Source of the DNA: Dirofilaria immitis
Taxonomy: Eukaryota; Nematoda; Chromadorea; Rhabditida; Onchocercidae
Length of the DNA: 64,000 nucleotides
Direction: 5' to 3'
Assembly (NCBI GenBank): GCA_024305405.1
Contig: JAKNDB010000041.1
Span: forward strand, 1-64,000
Made by a program: the position numbers and the translations under genes. The notes under the pieces were generated by a model that was not told where the DNA came from, did not search any database, and saw only the letters and a list, made by a program, of their open reading frames with translations. Below, piece by piece: positions 39,316-52,900 of the stretch (the stretch's first letter is position 1; each line of letters opens with the position of its first letter).

Positions 39316-41681
39316 ATGCCCTTGTCTTGCCGGTTCTATGCAAATCAGTTTCCGGATGTGGAAGATACGGTTATGGTAAACATACGCCAAATCGCTGAAA
39401 TGGGCGCTTACGTATCGTTGCTGGAATATAATAACATAGGTACATTCGTAAATAGTATCAATATTGTTTGGTTTTTAATTTTACTTTTTGATTCAAATAT
39501 ATTTGAAAAATTTTAATGGTTATAGTGATAATACTATTACGAGTTTTCTTTACTGTTATTAATAATTGTTGAAGTATTATCGTTAGTTACTTTTATATTA
39601 CTATGAAGCATTCATGGACTAAAATGTTTGTCGATTTAAGTTTATTAAAAAAATTGACATCAGTATATTGCAGAAGGTATGATATTGTTATCAGAGCTTT
39701 CACGGCGACGTATCCGTTCAGTAAATAAGTTAATCCGAGTTGGTCGAAACGAGTGTGTTGTTGTTATACGCGTTGATAAGGAAAAAGGTTATATCGATTT
39801 ATCGAAGAGACGAGTTTATTCGAAAGATTCGATACAATGTGAGGAGCGATTTGCAAAAGCCAAAGCTGTCAATAGGTAACTGATTTATTTGATGAAACTA
39901 TCGTTTACTTCTACCTTTTACTTATACTTTGTCAAACAAAGTATTATGTTAAATTCTCGCGTAAATGAGTTATCTCATAGAAATACCTAATACAAAAATA
40001 ATTTACCCTTTTTGTGGAAGATGGATATTTTTCTTTACTTTTTATCGATCGTCAAAATTCCTTGATCCTAAGACAGTTTTCGATATTATTAAGACATCAA
40101 CAGGTTGTAGTGTTATATCGATCTGTTTTTCTCATTTGTTGATTTCCAATATTAATTTAATGCAATGTTTTTCTCTTTGCGATTTTATCAAAATGACTGA
40201 TATCGTCAACTTTTCAAAGATACTAAAAAGTGAGTGGGAAATGTGATAATTGTATCAGTTAATTTTCCTTTAGAAGCTAATTTTTATTTTTATGAATTGA
40301 GGAATAGTGGTTGGTTGTACAATTTCAGTATTCTTCGACATGTGGCTGACCAGTTGGGTTATGATTCCGAAGAGCAACTAGAGGAGCTATATGATAAAAC
40401 AGCATGGTATTTCGATCGAAAATTAAAGAGGAAAGGAGCGGCGTTTGATATTTTTAAGAAAGCTATCAGTGATCCATCTGCTTTGGATGAATGTGACATA
40501 ACACCGGATATTCGGGAGAAGCTTCTGATAGATATTAAGTAAATTATTTAGACCTTCTTATCGTATGTAAATGTGAATTTTCTAATGTGAATATTTAGAT
40601 TTTTCTCTTTAACAATTACTAAAATAAAAATAAAAAAATAACAAAAAAATAAGTTAGGTTCAATTGTTTTTATTGACCTCAGTTGAAATACAGTTAGGAT
40701 TGCATTGATGAACTAATCTTACTGGTTTTTCAGGAAAAGACTAACTCCACAAGCCGTGAAGATCCGAGCCGACATTGAAGTTTCGTGTTTCGCATATGAT
40801 GGAATAGATGCTGTGAAAAATGCTCTGATCAAAGGACAAAAATGCTCAACTGCGGAAATGCCAATCAAAGTGATTAGTTAACTTATGCTTCATTTCGATA
40901 TTTAGAAAATATGTGCTCAAGTTTTCGGTTATTAGACTAATTAAAAAAATTAGGAGGTTTTCATATTAAAGTTTCAGATTGGTTGGAAAAAGATACTCTT
41001 CTTCACTGCACTTGTTACTGTTTTTATTTATAGATCAATCTTATAGCAGCACCACTTTTTGTTGTTACAACACAAACATTAGAAAGAAGTGAAGGTTTGG
41101 AAGCAGTGAATAAAGCTCTTGATTTAATCAAAGAAACTATCGAATCTTATCAAGGAACCTTTAAGATCATCATGGCTGTAAGTGATTTTAAATTCTTAGA
41201 AGTTTATTTGATTTCTTCTAGGAATGACGACTTCATTGTTTATAGATATTTTGATCAATACTTTGCTGATGACTAAATCTGGAAAAATCAGATATTTTTG
41301 AGTGATATGTTGGAATCCGTTAACTTATCAACTTATAAGATACATGCTACACATGCTTAGTGAGAGTCTGTTGTGACATTCTGAAATGCAATATTATCGT
41401 AATAGACTTTAGTCTTTTTTCTAGGGATTCCGCGGTTCAGTGCAATTTTCTATTTGATTGAACTTGTGAAATTTCAGCCGAAAGTAGTGACAGATTTGGA
41501 TGAGGAAGAAATCAGGAAACGAATGGAAATGATGGAAACTCTTGTTGAAGAACTGAGTGGTGATGAAGGTAGCGATGATGATGGTTTGATTGCACCGAAA
41601 GGATTAGATCAACAAGCAGATGCTGAGGAGGCAATTCGGAGGGACAGAAGCGATAATGATTCAGACGAACTTGATGAATAA
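39316..41681 (+). CDS. EIF2S1: translation initiation factor eIF2 subunit alpha
   Basis: eIF2-alpha is the regulatory subunit of the GTPase that delivers initiator tRNA to the ribosome; phosphorylation of its N-terminal serine slows translation under stress. Exons: 39316-39439, 39674-39875, 40329-40538, 40734-40869, 41034-41177, 41478-41681, totalling 1020 nt and 339 residues, all in phase with no breaks. The S1 domain reads [20 protein letters not shown] and [13 protein letters not shown]. The serine at residue 51 in SELSRRR is the kinase target. [20 protein letters not shown] and MPIKINLIAAP mark the alpha-beta part, and [20 protein letters not shown] opens an acidic tail. The start fits the family (MPLSCRFY; human has one extra Gly). 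A splice-like TTCCAG lies about 30 bp upstream of the ATG. Confidence 0.98.
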
Positions 41682-44027
41682 TTAAAAATTTCCCATAGTC
41701 ATGGATCAACAAAAATATGTAAATCTGTAGGGCAACAAGGAAAAAGACTGAAAAAATTTCTGAGACTTTGTGTTTTTACAAACTTTTTTATTTGAAAAGA
41801 TGCAGTACGGTGGACTTATGTAAAAATTCTGTTCGGAAACTTTTTGATATTCTTTCTCCTAATTTTCACATATCAATGAAGGTCTTTGTTCTTTCAGTTT
41901 TTTTTTTTCAACAATTAAATGAAATTGCAATTAGCATTTTTGTTGTGGTAAAGCATATAAGTTTCCGGGAGCATCTCGTTTGTTAACATTTATCCTTTTT
42001 CTTGTCGCTGAGTTTGTTCGTTGTTTCAGATTTCTTTATGATTAAGTTGTCGTCTGTGTAAGCTTTGCGAAGGATAAATGGTTTGTATTTTTTATGTTTG
42101 CATGTGAAGATTTGTTTAGAGTTACGTATGTGAAAAAATATGAAAGATTGATAAGGTAACCAAAACTTAATCTTTGAACTTAGGGAAAAAATGTTTCACA
42201 TATTGTTGAAGATTGAAATAAATACGTATGTTATATTCCTCACTAATTTGATCCAATCATCAAACTTTCTGATTTGCATCTTCTTTTTTGGGTGATGTAA
42301 AAGTGTTGGTTAGATTATAAAGTAATCATAAATATTGAAAAGTATTTTTAAAAATTGAAATCTACAGTTTGTCTTATATTTGTGCTATTTTTAAAATTTT
42401 TAAGTATAGATTATTGAATGATTTATGTGTGTTATTATGATAAAAAAACATAAAAATAAGTGATTATGAGAAAGGAAGAGATTTGAATGTGGTCGGGATT
42501 TGGTGAGATTCGTCATGATCAAGATAATTGGTGATGTGTATCAATAACATTTGTAAATGATAACGTAGGATATAGCAATTGGTGAAAAGTGAAAGTGGCA
42601 GAAATAAAATTAATATGACAGATAACAAAGATTATGAGAGGAATTGTTCCGCTTTGTACAATGATTTAAAAATGAATTTATCTGATAAGATAGGATACAA
42701 ACTATATGAACAAGTTTTAGTATACACACACATGTACACAGAGACAGACACAGACACATACACGCATTCATTTGCACTTTAAATGAACATTAATATATCA
42801 CAATAGTGACAATTATCATTATCAATAGCATACTTTAATTTTAGCAACTATTTTATATTTAAATGAATGAGACGAAAAAAAAGGAAGTATGAAAAATTGC
42901 TGCTAGATAAAGTAATTTATGAATGAAATGTCATTTTAAAAGGAAGAAAAGAAAAAGAAACTTATCATTAAAAAGTAAAAGATGAAAAAACAAAAAACTT
43001 TTTTGTTTAAATAAAAATAAAAATAAGTAATGCCGAAAAAGAAATTAATATTGATTAATAAATATATCACAATGATTTTTTCATTCTTTAGTTCATATTT
43101 TTAAAAATTAATTTTCATTTTTTTTCTTCTTTTATCCTAAAAAAATATCATTTTCTTTCTTTCTTTTTTCTTTCTCTTTCTTAAAATATATTTATTTTGC
43201 CAGTAGGAAGAAGAAAAAGAAAAAGCAATTATTAAAGAATCTTTTTTTTTTGATAAGTTTTTTTAAAAAAATTAATTTATCATTTTTATGTTTTAATTAA
43301 TCGTCAAATTATATATATATATATATATTTGAATTTCCTTTTAATAATAATCTTTGAATTATATGTATTATATTTCAATTTGTTATTAATAAAATTTTAA
43401 TTATAGAATTTTGCATTATATATATTCATATATGTTTAATAGTATTTTCAATGAATAATTTCGATCGAATTATAAAATTATCATTATTTTCAAATTCTTC
43501 AAATTAAAATTATTTTTAGTAATTAGTTAAATATACTAATGTATTTATCGCAAAATTACGTACACAATAATCATAAATGAATGTCGAGAATTTGATAATT
43601 TTTAAGATGAAATTATAAACTTGAAACTGCTAATATTATAAATTTGAGGAAATTGATAGATGCTTAATTATTTTCAATGCTACAAATTAATCATTTAGAA
43701 TTAATTATATTTAGATAATCGGATAATCTCGAAATATTGATAAATATTCTGCAGTGTCCATCAATGTCTATCTAAAAATTACCGAAAAATTTTTTGATTT
43801 TAATGATAAATAAGCATTTTCAAAATGCAAAAAAATATTGATACTTAATAATTTTGCAGGCTTTAATTAAAGTTTAATTAAATTTTATGATGTAATTTTA
43901 AAAATGCAATGCCAAGTTAAATTTAAATTTTCCACACGAATAAAGTTTAGATTTAAAAAAAAATTTTTTTTGTATGAATTAATTATTTAAGATACGCAAT
44001 ATAAATTTAATTTTAGAATGAATTACA

Positions 44028-44160
44028 ATGATTTTATTCATGATCCGGATTTCGATACATTTTCTCTTCTCATGATTTTATTCATGATCCGGATTTCGAT
44101 ACATTTTCTCTTCTCATGATTTTATTCATGATCCGGATTTCGATACATTTTCTCTTTTCA
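44028..44160. repeat. 44-bp tandem repeat, three copies
   Basis: ATGATTTTATTCATGATCCG then GATTTCGATACATTTTCTC starts at 44028, 44072 and 44116. The copies are virtually identical. Confidence 0.96.
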
Positions 44161-44384
44161 TCGTTTTCTTTCTTTTTCTTATCAAATCTCAATCATAAAA
44201 ATGTTTGTTGTGATTTGACCTTCAAATTAACAATGTTGTAGAAGGAAAAAATATTGACGAAAATCATATATTAACATTTTATATTTCGCCCTTTTTTTTT
44301 TTAATTTTGTATTTTATCAAACCTTTTTTTGAAAATTTTTCCATACTTCCTATTAATTAATTTTTGAGAGAAGAAGGATAAAAT

Positions 44385-44422
44385 TTTTTGCTAAATTGTT
44401 AAATTTAACAATTTAGCAAAAA
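44385..44422. repeat. 38-bp perfect palindrome without spacer
   Basis: TTTTTGCTAAATTGTTAAA is followed directly by its exact reverse complement, centred at 44403/44404. It sits in intergenic DNA and could extrude as a cruciform. Confidence 0.95.
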
Positions 44423-45020
44423 TTAATTCAAATGTTGATTCAATTTATCATTAAATTGAAATAATATATAAGCCCATTTGTGATGATAGTAACTGATAAT
44501 TAGTATTGATATAATTGATAAATTAATAGTTACCTAAGTGATTATCAAAAGGAGTATATTAAATTTTAACATTTTTTCTTCCTCTTTTTTTGAAAAAAAG
44601 ATTAATAATAATTGAGAGATGAATAAAATACTGATAATTTCTTTTGTTATCGTTAAAATGATATTTAAAAATTTATCGAAAAATATAAATTATTTCATGT
44701 AATTTTAAGTTTATAAATTAATTATTTATAAAATAACATCCAATACTCAAATACATTTTACCTGTCCTTAAATATCCAATAGTACTGATGTAACATAATT
44801 CTGATTATTTGAAATTGGTTTTTAATTTTTAAAATTATTTAGATATTATTATTTAGATAACAATCGAAAACACAATGTTCATTTGCAATACAAATATGTG
44901 TATAAGAAATGGAAATATTTATAGTACCAAAAAATTAATTTATTTATTTCCAAATCATTTTGATTAATTAAACAAATTATTATTGGCCAATTAAAATTTC
45001 ATACATACCAATTTCATTCT

Positions 45021-45233
<213 letters not shown>

Positions 45234-47049
45234 CAAATAATTTAATTTCAATTTATAAAATTTTAAGCCAAAATTAATTTCAAAAGCGATTTAAACAAAT
45301 TTGAAAGCAATCATGGATGACGAAGAAAATATTTTGAAAAAAGTTTTACTGAATATTTTTAATAACTTACCTGATTTAATCATATTATCTAATGAATATC
45401 TTAGTGATGAGATAAATATATTAGTATAGAAATAAGATACAGTAATTGAACTAATATAATTATATAATACAAATAATTAAATTTTTTTCCAATAAAATTT
45501 ATAAAAGGTTATTAAGTAATTACTGTAAAATTTTAAATTAATAATTATTTGTTAGATAAAAATAATAATTTATTTCTTGTAATTACTATTAATATTTAAA
45601 GATTTCAAATGAATGATCGATCTATTCATTTGAAAATATTACAGATCAACGAATGATGGATCTCATTCGTGCTGAAATATTACTAAATGTAAAATGATAA
45701 AAGAGATGATATGATAAATAGTATGCATGATACACTTTCTTATTTCATATATCTTACGTGTTCGACGCTAAAAAGCTAAAATTCTGATTTACTGATGAGA
45801 TGAGACAGATATTTCGAAGAGAATATTCTCGATGATTGATCATCTAAGATAAAACAATGATCTCAAGAGATAAATTTTCATATATTGCAATTACTATTTA
45901 ACATAGCATATACACAACAATTTAGTTTTTCATTTCAAATTTAATTTCATATTTGCTATACGAATGAAATAAAATTTTATAAATATAATAAATATCTTAG
46001 ATTTTATTCATTTTTGGGATTATTCAATTATTAAACAAATTTTAATTCAATTATTTTATATAAAATATTGTGAGAAATTCATTTTATTTGCTAAATCGAT
46101 TTTCAATATGCCAAAATTTTATCAATGATAACAATTCCTTTTAAAGCATTAATTTTTAATAGAAAATGATAAATTTATTTGTTCCAACTTATTTTTAGAA
46201 ATTCTAAAAATTTTATGTATAAGTTTAAAGAAATTTTAATGTACAAGTTTTTAATTACATTCGATTATCGTTTTTTCTTTTTTTGATTATATCTCTATGA
46301 TATGATTATATTGTGATTTATGATAATTACATGGAAAAAAATGAAGAAATTAATAATTAACAATGAAATAATTAATTAGTCGTATTTTTTTTTAAATTAT
46401 TTATAAAAGAATATAATTTGTTAATTAATTAGATATATGATAAATGATTGATTAGTAAATTTGTTTTTTTTTTCAATTTATGATATAAAAAAAAAAAAAA
46501 AACGAGTAAAATCTTGTTATTATCTTATCATATTTTTTTCTTTTTCTTTTTTTCTTCCCGCTTCATTATCATCCTTCTCTATTCTTCGTCGTTTTTTGAT
46601 AAATGCTGATAAATAAAATGAAGTAATATTACAAGAAAATGAAATCTCTCTTCTTGCTCTTCGAAATAAAATATTTGTTCATTAATCAATCTCTTGAAAA
46701 TAAAAAGAAAAAAAAAAAAAGAAGGTATCTTTTAAAGATATACATGAAAAGTTTGGAGAAATTTTTGAAACTTTATCTACAGTAATGTTTCATCATTTAA
46801 AATTTCCAACTTCCGTTTTTCATCATTGTTTCGCTTTATCATCTCATTCATTTTCATTTCTCTCATTTCTTCCGCATTCTATTTTAACTAATGATTAAAT
46901 GATAAGTTTTGCTATTTTATCAATTCTATAAATCAAAAAGAAAAAAAAAAAGAACATTCTAATATACAATGAAATTTAATGATAGTTCGCAATGTTTACG
47001 ATATATTTACAAACTATCAATAAATGATATGTTGTTAAAATGAATGTTA

Positions 47050-47541
47050 AAATATTTGAAGAAATTCAATTATATCTTAACAATTGATATCTAATCATTT
47101 GAGTAAATTTATTTATCATTCATTCATATTCCAACTAATATCCTTATCAAAACGTTTAGAAATGTATAATTAGTTTTTTTTTTTTTGAATTATTAAAGAA
47201 TTTAACGAAATAAATTTTTTTTAAAGAAATATTTAAATTAATTTGAAAAGTTTCGATATGTTTTATTTTAATTTTAAATTTGGGAAAAAATAATTTTTTC
47301 ATAATAAAATTATTTGAAAATGAATAGATGTAAAATGAATGATAATGAATTAACATTACAATCTTATCTTTTATTTAATTTCAACTAAACATATTAATTA
47401 ATGATTAAATGATTATAATCGAATAGCAATAAATGATAAGAACATTGATTGAAATTTGAAATATGAAATGAATGATAAATAAATTTACCCAAATGATTAG
47501 ATATCAATTGCTAAGTTATAATCAAATTTTTTTCAAATATT
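47050..47541. mobile_element. foldback element with arms of about 85 bp, MITE-like
   Basis: Arm 47050-47132 matches the reverse complement of 47456-47541 at roughly 85% by eye, including AAATGATTAGATATCAATTG. The inner part of about 320 bp is AT-rich and has no transposase. I cannot define target-site duplications, so the mobile origin is inference. Confidence 0.6.
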
Positions 47542-49930
47542 CATATAATATACAATTATCAAAAAAAAAAATTATTTTTTTGTTATAAAAAAATTGCCAC
47601 AGTTTCTCTTCTAAAAAAAAGAAAGATAAACTTATCATCGAAGATGTATGAGTAGATATTTTTGAAGAAGATAACTTGAAAAGTCAGCACTTTTTTTCTT
47701 CATTTTATAAAGCTTGTTATTCTTCAATATTTTTCAATATTAGAAAAAAAAAAAAAAAAGAACTTGTTCAAGAAGATTACACACAAACAAATTATTGCTG
47801 AAATTTTTAATTTATGTAAAATTTTAAATGAAATTTTGATTTTTAGCATTTCTGATAAGTTTGCAAAAAAAATGATAAAATTAAAGCATAGAGCTATCTT
47901 TTAATGTATAATAATAGACGAAGAAATACAAAAAAATTCTCTTCCAGAATATTTATCAGTGATAATTTATTGCAAACATTTTTTTGATTCACTTCTTTTA
48001 AAATGTCTATCAGTGATAATTTTATCACAAAAACTTTTTAGCTAATTAAATCTAATTTTTAGACTAAAAAATTTTATGAGCTCTTTGGAATAAAATAAAT
48101 CTTTTCTGGAATATTATCGTTGTCGAAAAATTTCTATCATCGAACTGTTTTGCTCAATTTCTAGTTTCAGAATCTTAATCATAATTAACAGAATCTTAAT
48201 TAATTTGGAAGAAAAGAAAAGCCCACGTAAATATACCTTCATGATCTTTATCTTAACTTTATCGAGAATTGATAATTATATAAATCTCTGCCTGAAATAG
48301 CTATTTTTCTGGAAAATAATTTGACGAATTATGTATGAATAGATAATATCATAAATGAAGTGATAAAAATGATATGATAAAAACCATGAGCAATAAAAGA
48401 ATTTATAATCTTATAATAATACTAGTAATAATAGTAATGATTATGATATTACAATCATAAGTGTTAGAGCGAAAAATAAGTGAATTGCAGTCAGTAAAGT
48501 GAATTGAAAGATAAGATAATAAAATGATAAAATGACAGATTGCTCTCTTTGATCATTAATATTTTGTAACATCATCCATCGATATGGCATTATCTTTAAA
48601 TGCAATATGATAATCATTACTATTATTTCCTAAAAATCATGAAAATCAAATAAGATAGAGATTCATTCGTATTTGCATTTTTTTCGCCGAAAAGTTCATA
48701 ATAATATTTAAATTTTGAATAATAAAATGATCAAATGTTAAATAATTTCAATTTGTATAATAAGATATGATATTATCGATAATAAAAGAATAATTTTAAA
48801 AATCTTTTCCAATCAAAAAAAATTCATTTCTTTTAAAACACTCATTGATAAGATTTGATTATGCTCAAATGGTTTAAATCTTTTATAAATAAAATTTGAA
48901 ATTAATTATTAAAAAGTTATAAAATCAACTAGCCATTTATAAATATATTTAAAATGATAAAAATGAAATAAATTATTGCAAACGATATAAATGCATAATT
49001 TTTTGGATTTCAATTATTTCAAATATTTTCAAAATTTTTGATTTATTTATCCTTTATTTCTAAACTAAAAATAACAAGAATTTATTTCAATGATTTATGC
49101 TATAGTTTTATTGCCAATATCCTAGCTAGCACTGATTTTAAAACAATCTGATAAATTGATGAAACTTTAAAAATTCTCTTAATTTTTTTTTCGATTATCA
49201 ATGATAAAAGTTATTTATGATTTTATTGATTTTCTATAATCTCTAAGATTAAAAGTTTTAATTTGAAAAATGTTATATTTTCACTTTTCTTAATAAGATA
49301 GGAAATTTATCTCGAGATTAGCGGGCATAATTGTTGCCTACATTTTTTGATTTATAGTTAAAACTTTTAATTGCTTATTGTTTACTACTACAGTAATTAT
49401 GGAATATTTTAAATAAATTATCGATCAAATTTAAAATTATTATTTAATTCATATTTTAGCAAATTTGAATAGATTTCTAGAAAATATTGGTGAAATATCT
49501 TAAAGAAAAAGCAAGAAAATCAAATTACAGAATCGAATAAATGAATATTGCTATTACAATAAGTCAGAATATTGACGTAGTAACGATAATAATGGTAGAT
49601 GTAATAATATTAGTAATAATAATTTTGGCTATCACTGTTATCAGTTTGCATTATTATTGTGGTCATTGTCGAGATTAATGTCCATGAGGATAGAGTAGTA
49701 GCCGCATATCGACGACAAGTTACGCCTCAGGCTATTCCGGATTTCGACGGCTGGTTATGAGAGGAAAAGGGTGTGAACATCTTAGAAAAGGGTTCTTGTT
49801 CATTTTAGTTTCAGTAATAGAGAGAGCTGAATCTCTACCTTGTGTTCCGTGTTGTTGTTATTGTTGTTTGTTTATTTGTTGTTGACCGTTATCCAAGCAT
49901 AAAAGTGACAACTACATTGGATTACGAACG

Positions 49931-52900
49931 ATGATAAGTGATAACAGCATCAGCCGTAGTGCTACTCAATTGGCACTACAATTGATGATAGAATTCATCA
50001 TTATACTTAGGCCTACACAAGCCTGTCTTTCTGGAGGAGGTTGCTGTCCTCCAACATCGCAACTAATACAGAAATCATCATCGCAGCAATGTCAATCAAC
50101 ATCATCATCATGTTCCGGTGGTTATCCAAGGTTTGCAATCGATTTTATCATTTAACTAATACCTTTTATTTATTCATGCAAATTTATACAAATATTCATT
50201 GTAAAAATCAAAACAAATATTAGTGAAGCAAAATCCATCGATACTTGACAATTATCAAACTGGAATTTAAAATGGAAAGTTTCACAAATTGTCAACTTGA
50301 AATTCAACTTAACCTATATCTATTAACTTATTCAGTTAATAAATGCACAAAATTGTTTCACATAATTGATATAAATTAAAAAATGATATTATCGATAAGA
50401 AAATGATGAAAGCATTCGTTCTAATAGATTAAAATCTAAAATTTATCAATGCATTCAAAAATCGTCAAGTTGGAATTTAAAACAAAAAATTGTCAAGTGG
50501 AAATCTAACTCAATCTATATTATCTGTTTTATTTTATTTTTAGAATTTCTCTTAATTTAAAGTTTATAATGTGTTAAATATATCTAATTAAGAATATCAA
50601 AAATATTTGTTTTTCCGGTTCTTAATTGAAATAAATATTCTACTTAAAATATTACGGCTAAATGCTAATAAAAATGATATATTTGATTTTATGAATGAAT
50701 TTAAATTGTATAATTTTATTCCTTTAAAGTATTATGTATACCATTTCATTTCCAGTCAATTATAAAATCCTAAACTAATATTTAAAAAAAAAAAAAAAAG
50801 ATGAATAATTACAATATCCATCTATTAACATGAGAAATTGTTAAATTTTGGAAGGATAATAGTTAGGTATCGTAATATATATTAAAGTTAAATTTTATTA
50901 ATTAAAATGTTAAAAAATTATTTCTTTTCATATTTCTTTCAATGGTATTACTAAATTTAATATTAATTAGTATTAATACAAGACGAAAATGAACAAATAA
51001 AATAACAAAAGAATGAAGTAAAAATTTTTATTCATATTTGTAAAATTATTTTTTGGTTTGTATGTCTAAAATTTGACGAGTTTATCTTTTTTTTTTTTCT
51101 TTCTCACTTAATTAACCTCAATACCGATAATGGCAAATATTTTTCATATGATATTTACATTAATTATTGAGTGAATTTATTTCTAAAAATTCTATTGCAT
51201 TAATTTCATTTCATATTGGGTCAATAGGCATTGATATTTTCAATTGAAATAATTTGATGATTAATAATGTTATTTTTGAAGGATCACTTACACATATATT
51301 GTAACTGACAAAACATAATGTTATGTCAATTAATTGGATAATATTGGTAATTTTGATCATAGAATATGAAATTAATAAATTGATAAAAGTCGCATTTGAT
51401 AGTATCTAATATAATTATCTTTTTAGCAGTATATGATGCATTTCTATTTATTTATCATAAAATCCAGATATCTTTTCTAAAGATAGTGAATCATCTGTCG
51501 TTATCATAAAATCAATTGTTCCATTACTTCTCTGAATATTTGATATAGTTATTATATGGTAGTAATTTTATTGAATTATTCTTTTTTAATCAACTTGCTA
51601 ACAAGTACTTATAGCTTTTTTTGTTATGCAAATCTTCTCGTTTTCCACTTTCATGTTTGATGTTCACGAATGTTATATAAAGTAAAATTTTGAATTAAGC
51701 TTTTCATATATCATGTCGAAATGAATGTTCACGTTTGATTTCCATTTGTCGTAATGATCTTTGCATGATTCGTTTTTTATTATGTGTCAATAATTATTTA
51801 TTCAGAATATGACATATATTTGAAATGATTCATCCGTCCTACTATCAAATTTCATTAGGACTTTTTTTTCTTTATGAAATAAATTTATCTTTCCAAATTT
51901 ATATTTTTAAATTAAACTTCTTAATTGAGCTATGAATAACTAACTAAATCATAAAGTCGATAGTTAAAATAGATATATTCGATAGCTGAAGTAATAATGA
52001 AACAATTATATTCGATAAAAATGAGTGATTAGAGGAATTGTGGGACGAAATGTTTTCAGCTTGTCCTTAAAATATCAATCAGTATGACATCTTGCTTGCT
52101 TAAATGAAGCGTAGACATTGGATGTGCTTTCAAGTAAGTTTGTGGGATGAATGAAACGTTGATTATAATTTATTGCCGGAAGGGAATAAAAATTGTTAAG
52201 AAATTATCATATCAGCATATTTTTCTTATCATTTTATTCATAATTTATTCGATTATTTTTTAATCTTTCATTTTAATTACGCCAAAAATATGTGTATACA
52301 TAAAGAAAAATGAAAAAAGAAAAACAAATTAAACTTTACCGCATTCCGTTTTCTTCAATTACTCTCATCCAACTATCCATCTTCCTCCTTCCTCCTTCTC
52401 ATTCTTTCTCCTTACTATCCATACTTTTTTATTGCTTGCATATTCTTATTCATCATTTTTAAATTGTTAATTCTGGATTATTTAATTGTTAATTAATCTT
52501 CTCTTTATACTCTCTTCCATTCCTTCCACTCTCCCTCTCTCTTAACTTCTCTTTCTCTCTCTCTCTTTCCATTTTCTCGTTTAGTTTTTCCATCCTTTTC
52601 AAGTATTTACATTGGAGCATATGCATTTTCTATGCAAATGCGGTAGGAAAAAAATTCGGTCGAAATTTTTTTTAAAAATTTAAAAATAATTTTTATTCAA
52701 AAATTATAGAGAATTAAAATTTGATAAATATTTTTGCACACCATATAGCATAATTAATTGTTTCCTATAATTTATGACAAATTTTCAATAACATTGATCG
52801 ATTTCTTCAAATTGAATATATTTTCGTTTTAGATTATTTGGCCATTATTTTTTAAAGCATTAGTATCAGGCATTTATTTTGACTAGCTTTATTGATTTTA

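Noticed and set aside
42579..42782. 67-residue open frame downstream of eIF2-alpha
   Set aside because: It ends in a simple ACACACA-type stretch and shows no domain; chance is more likely.
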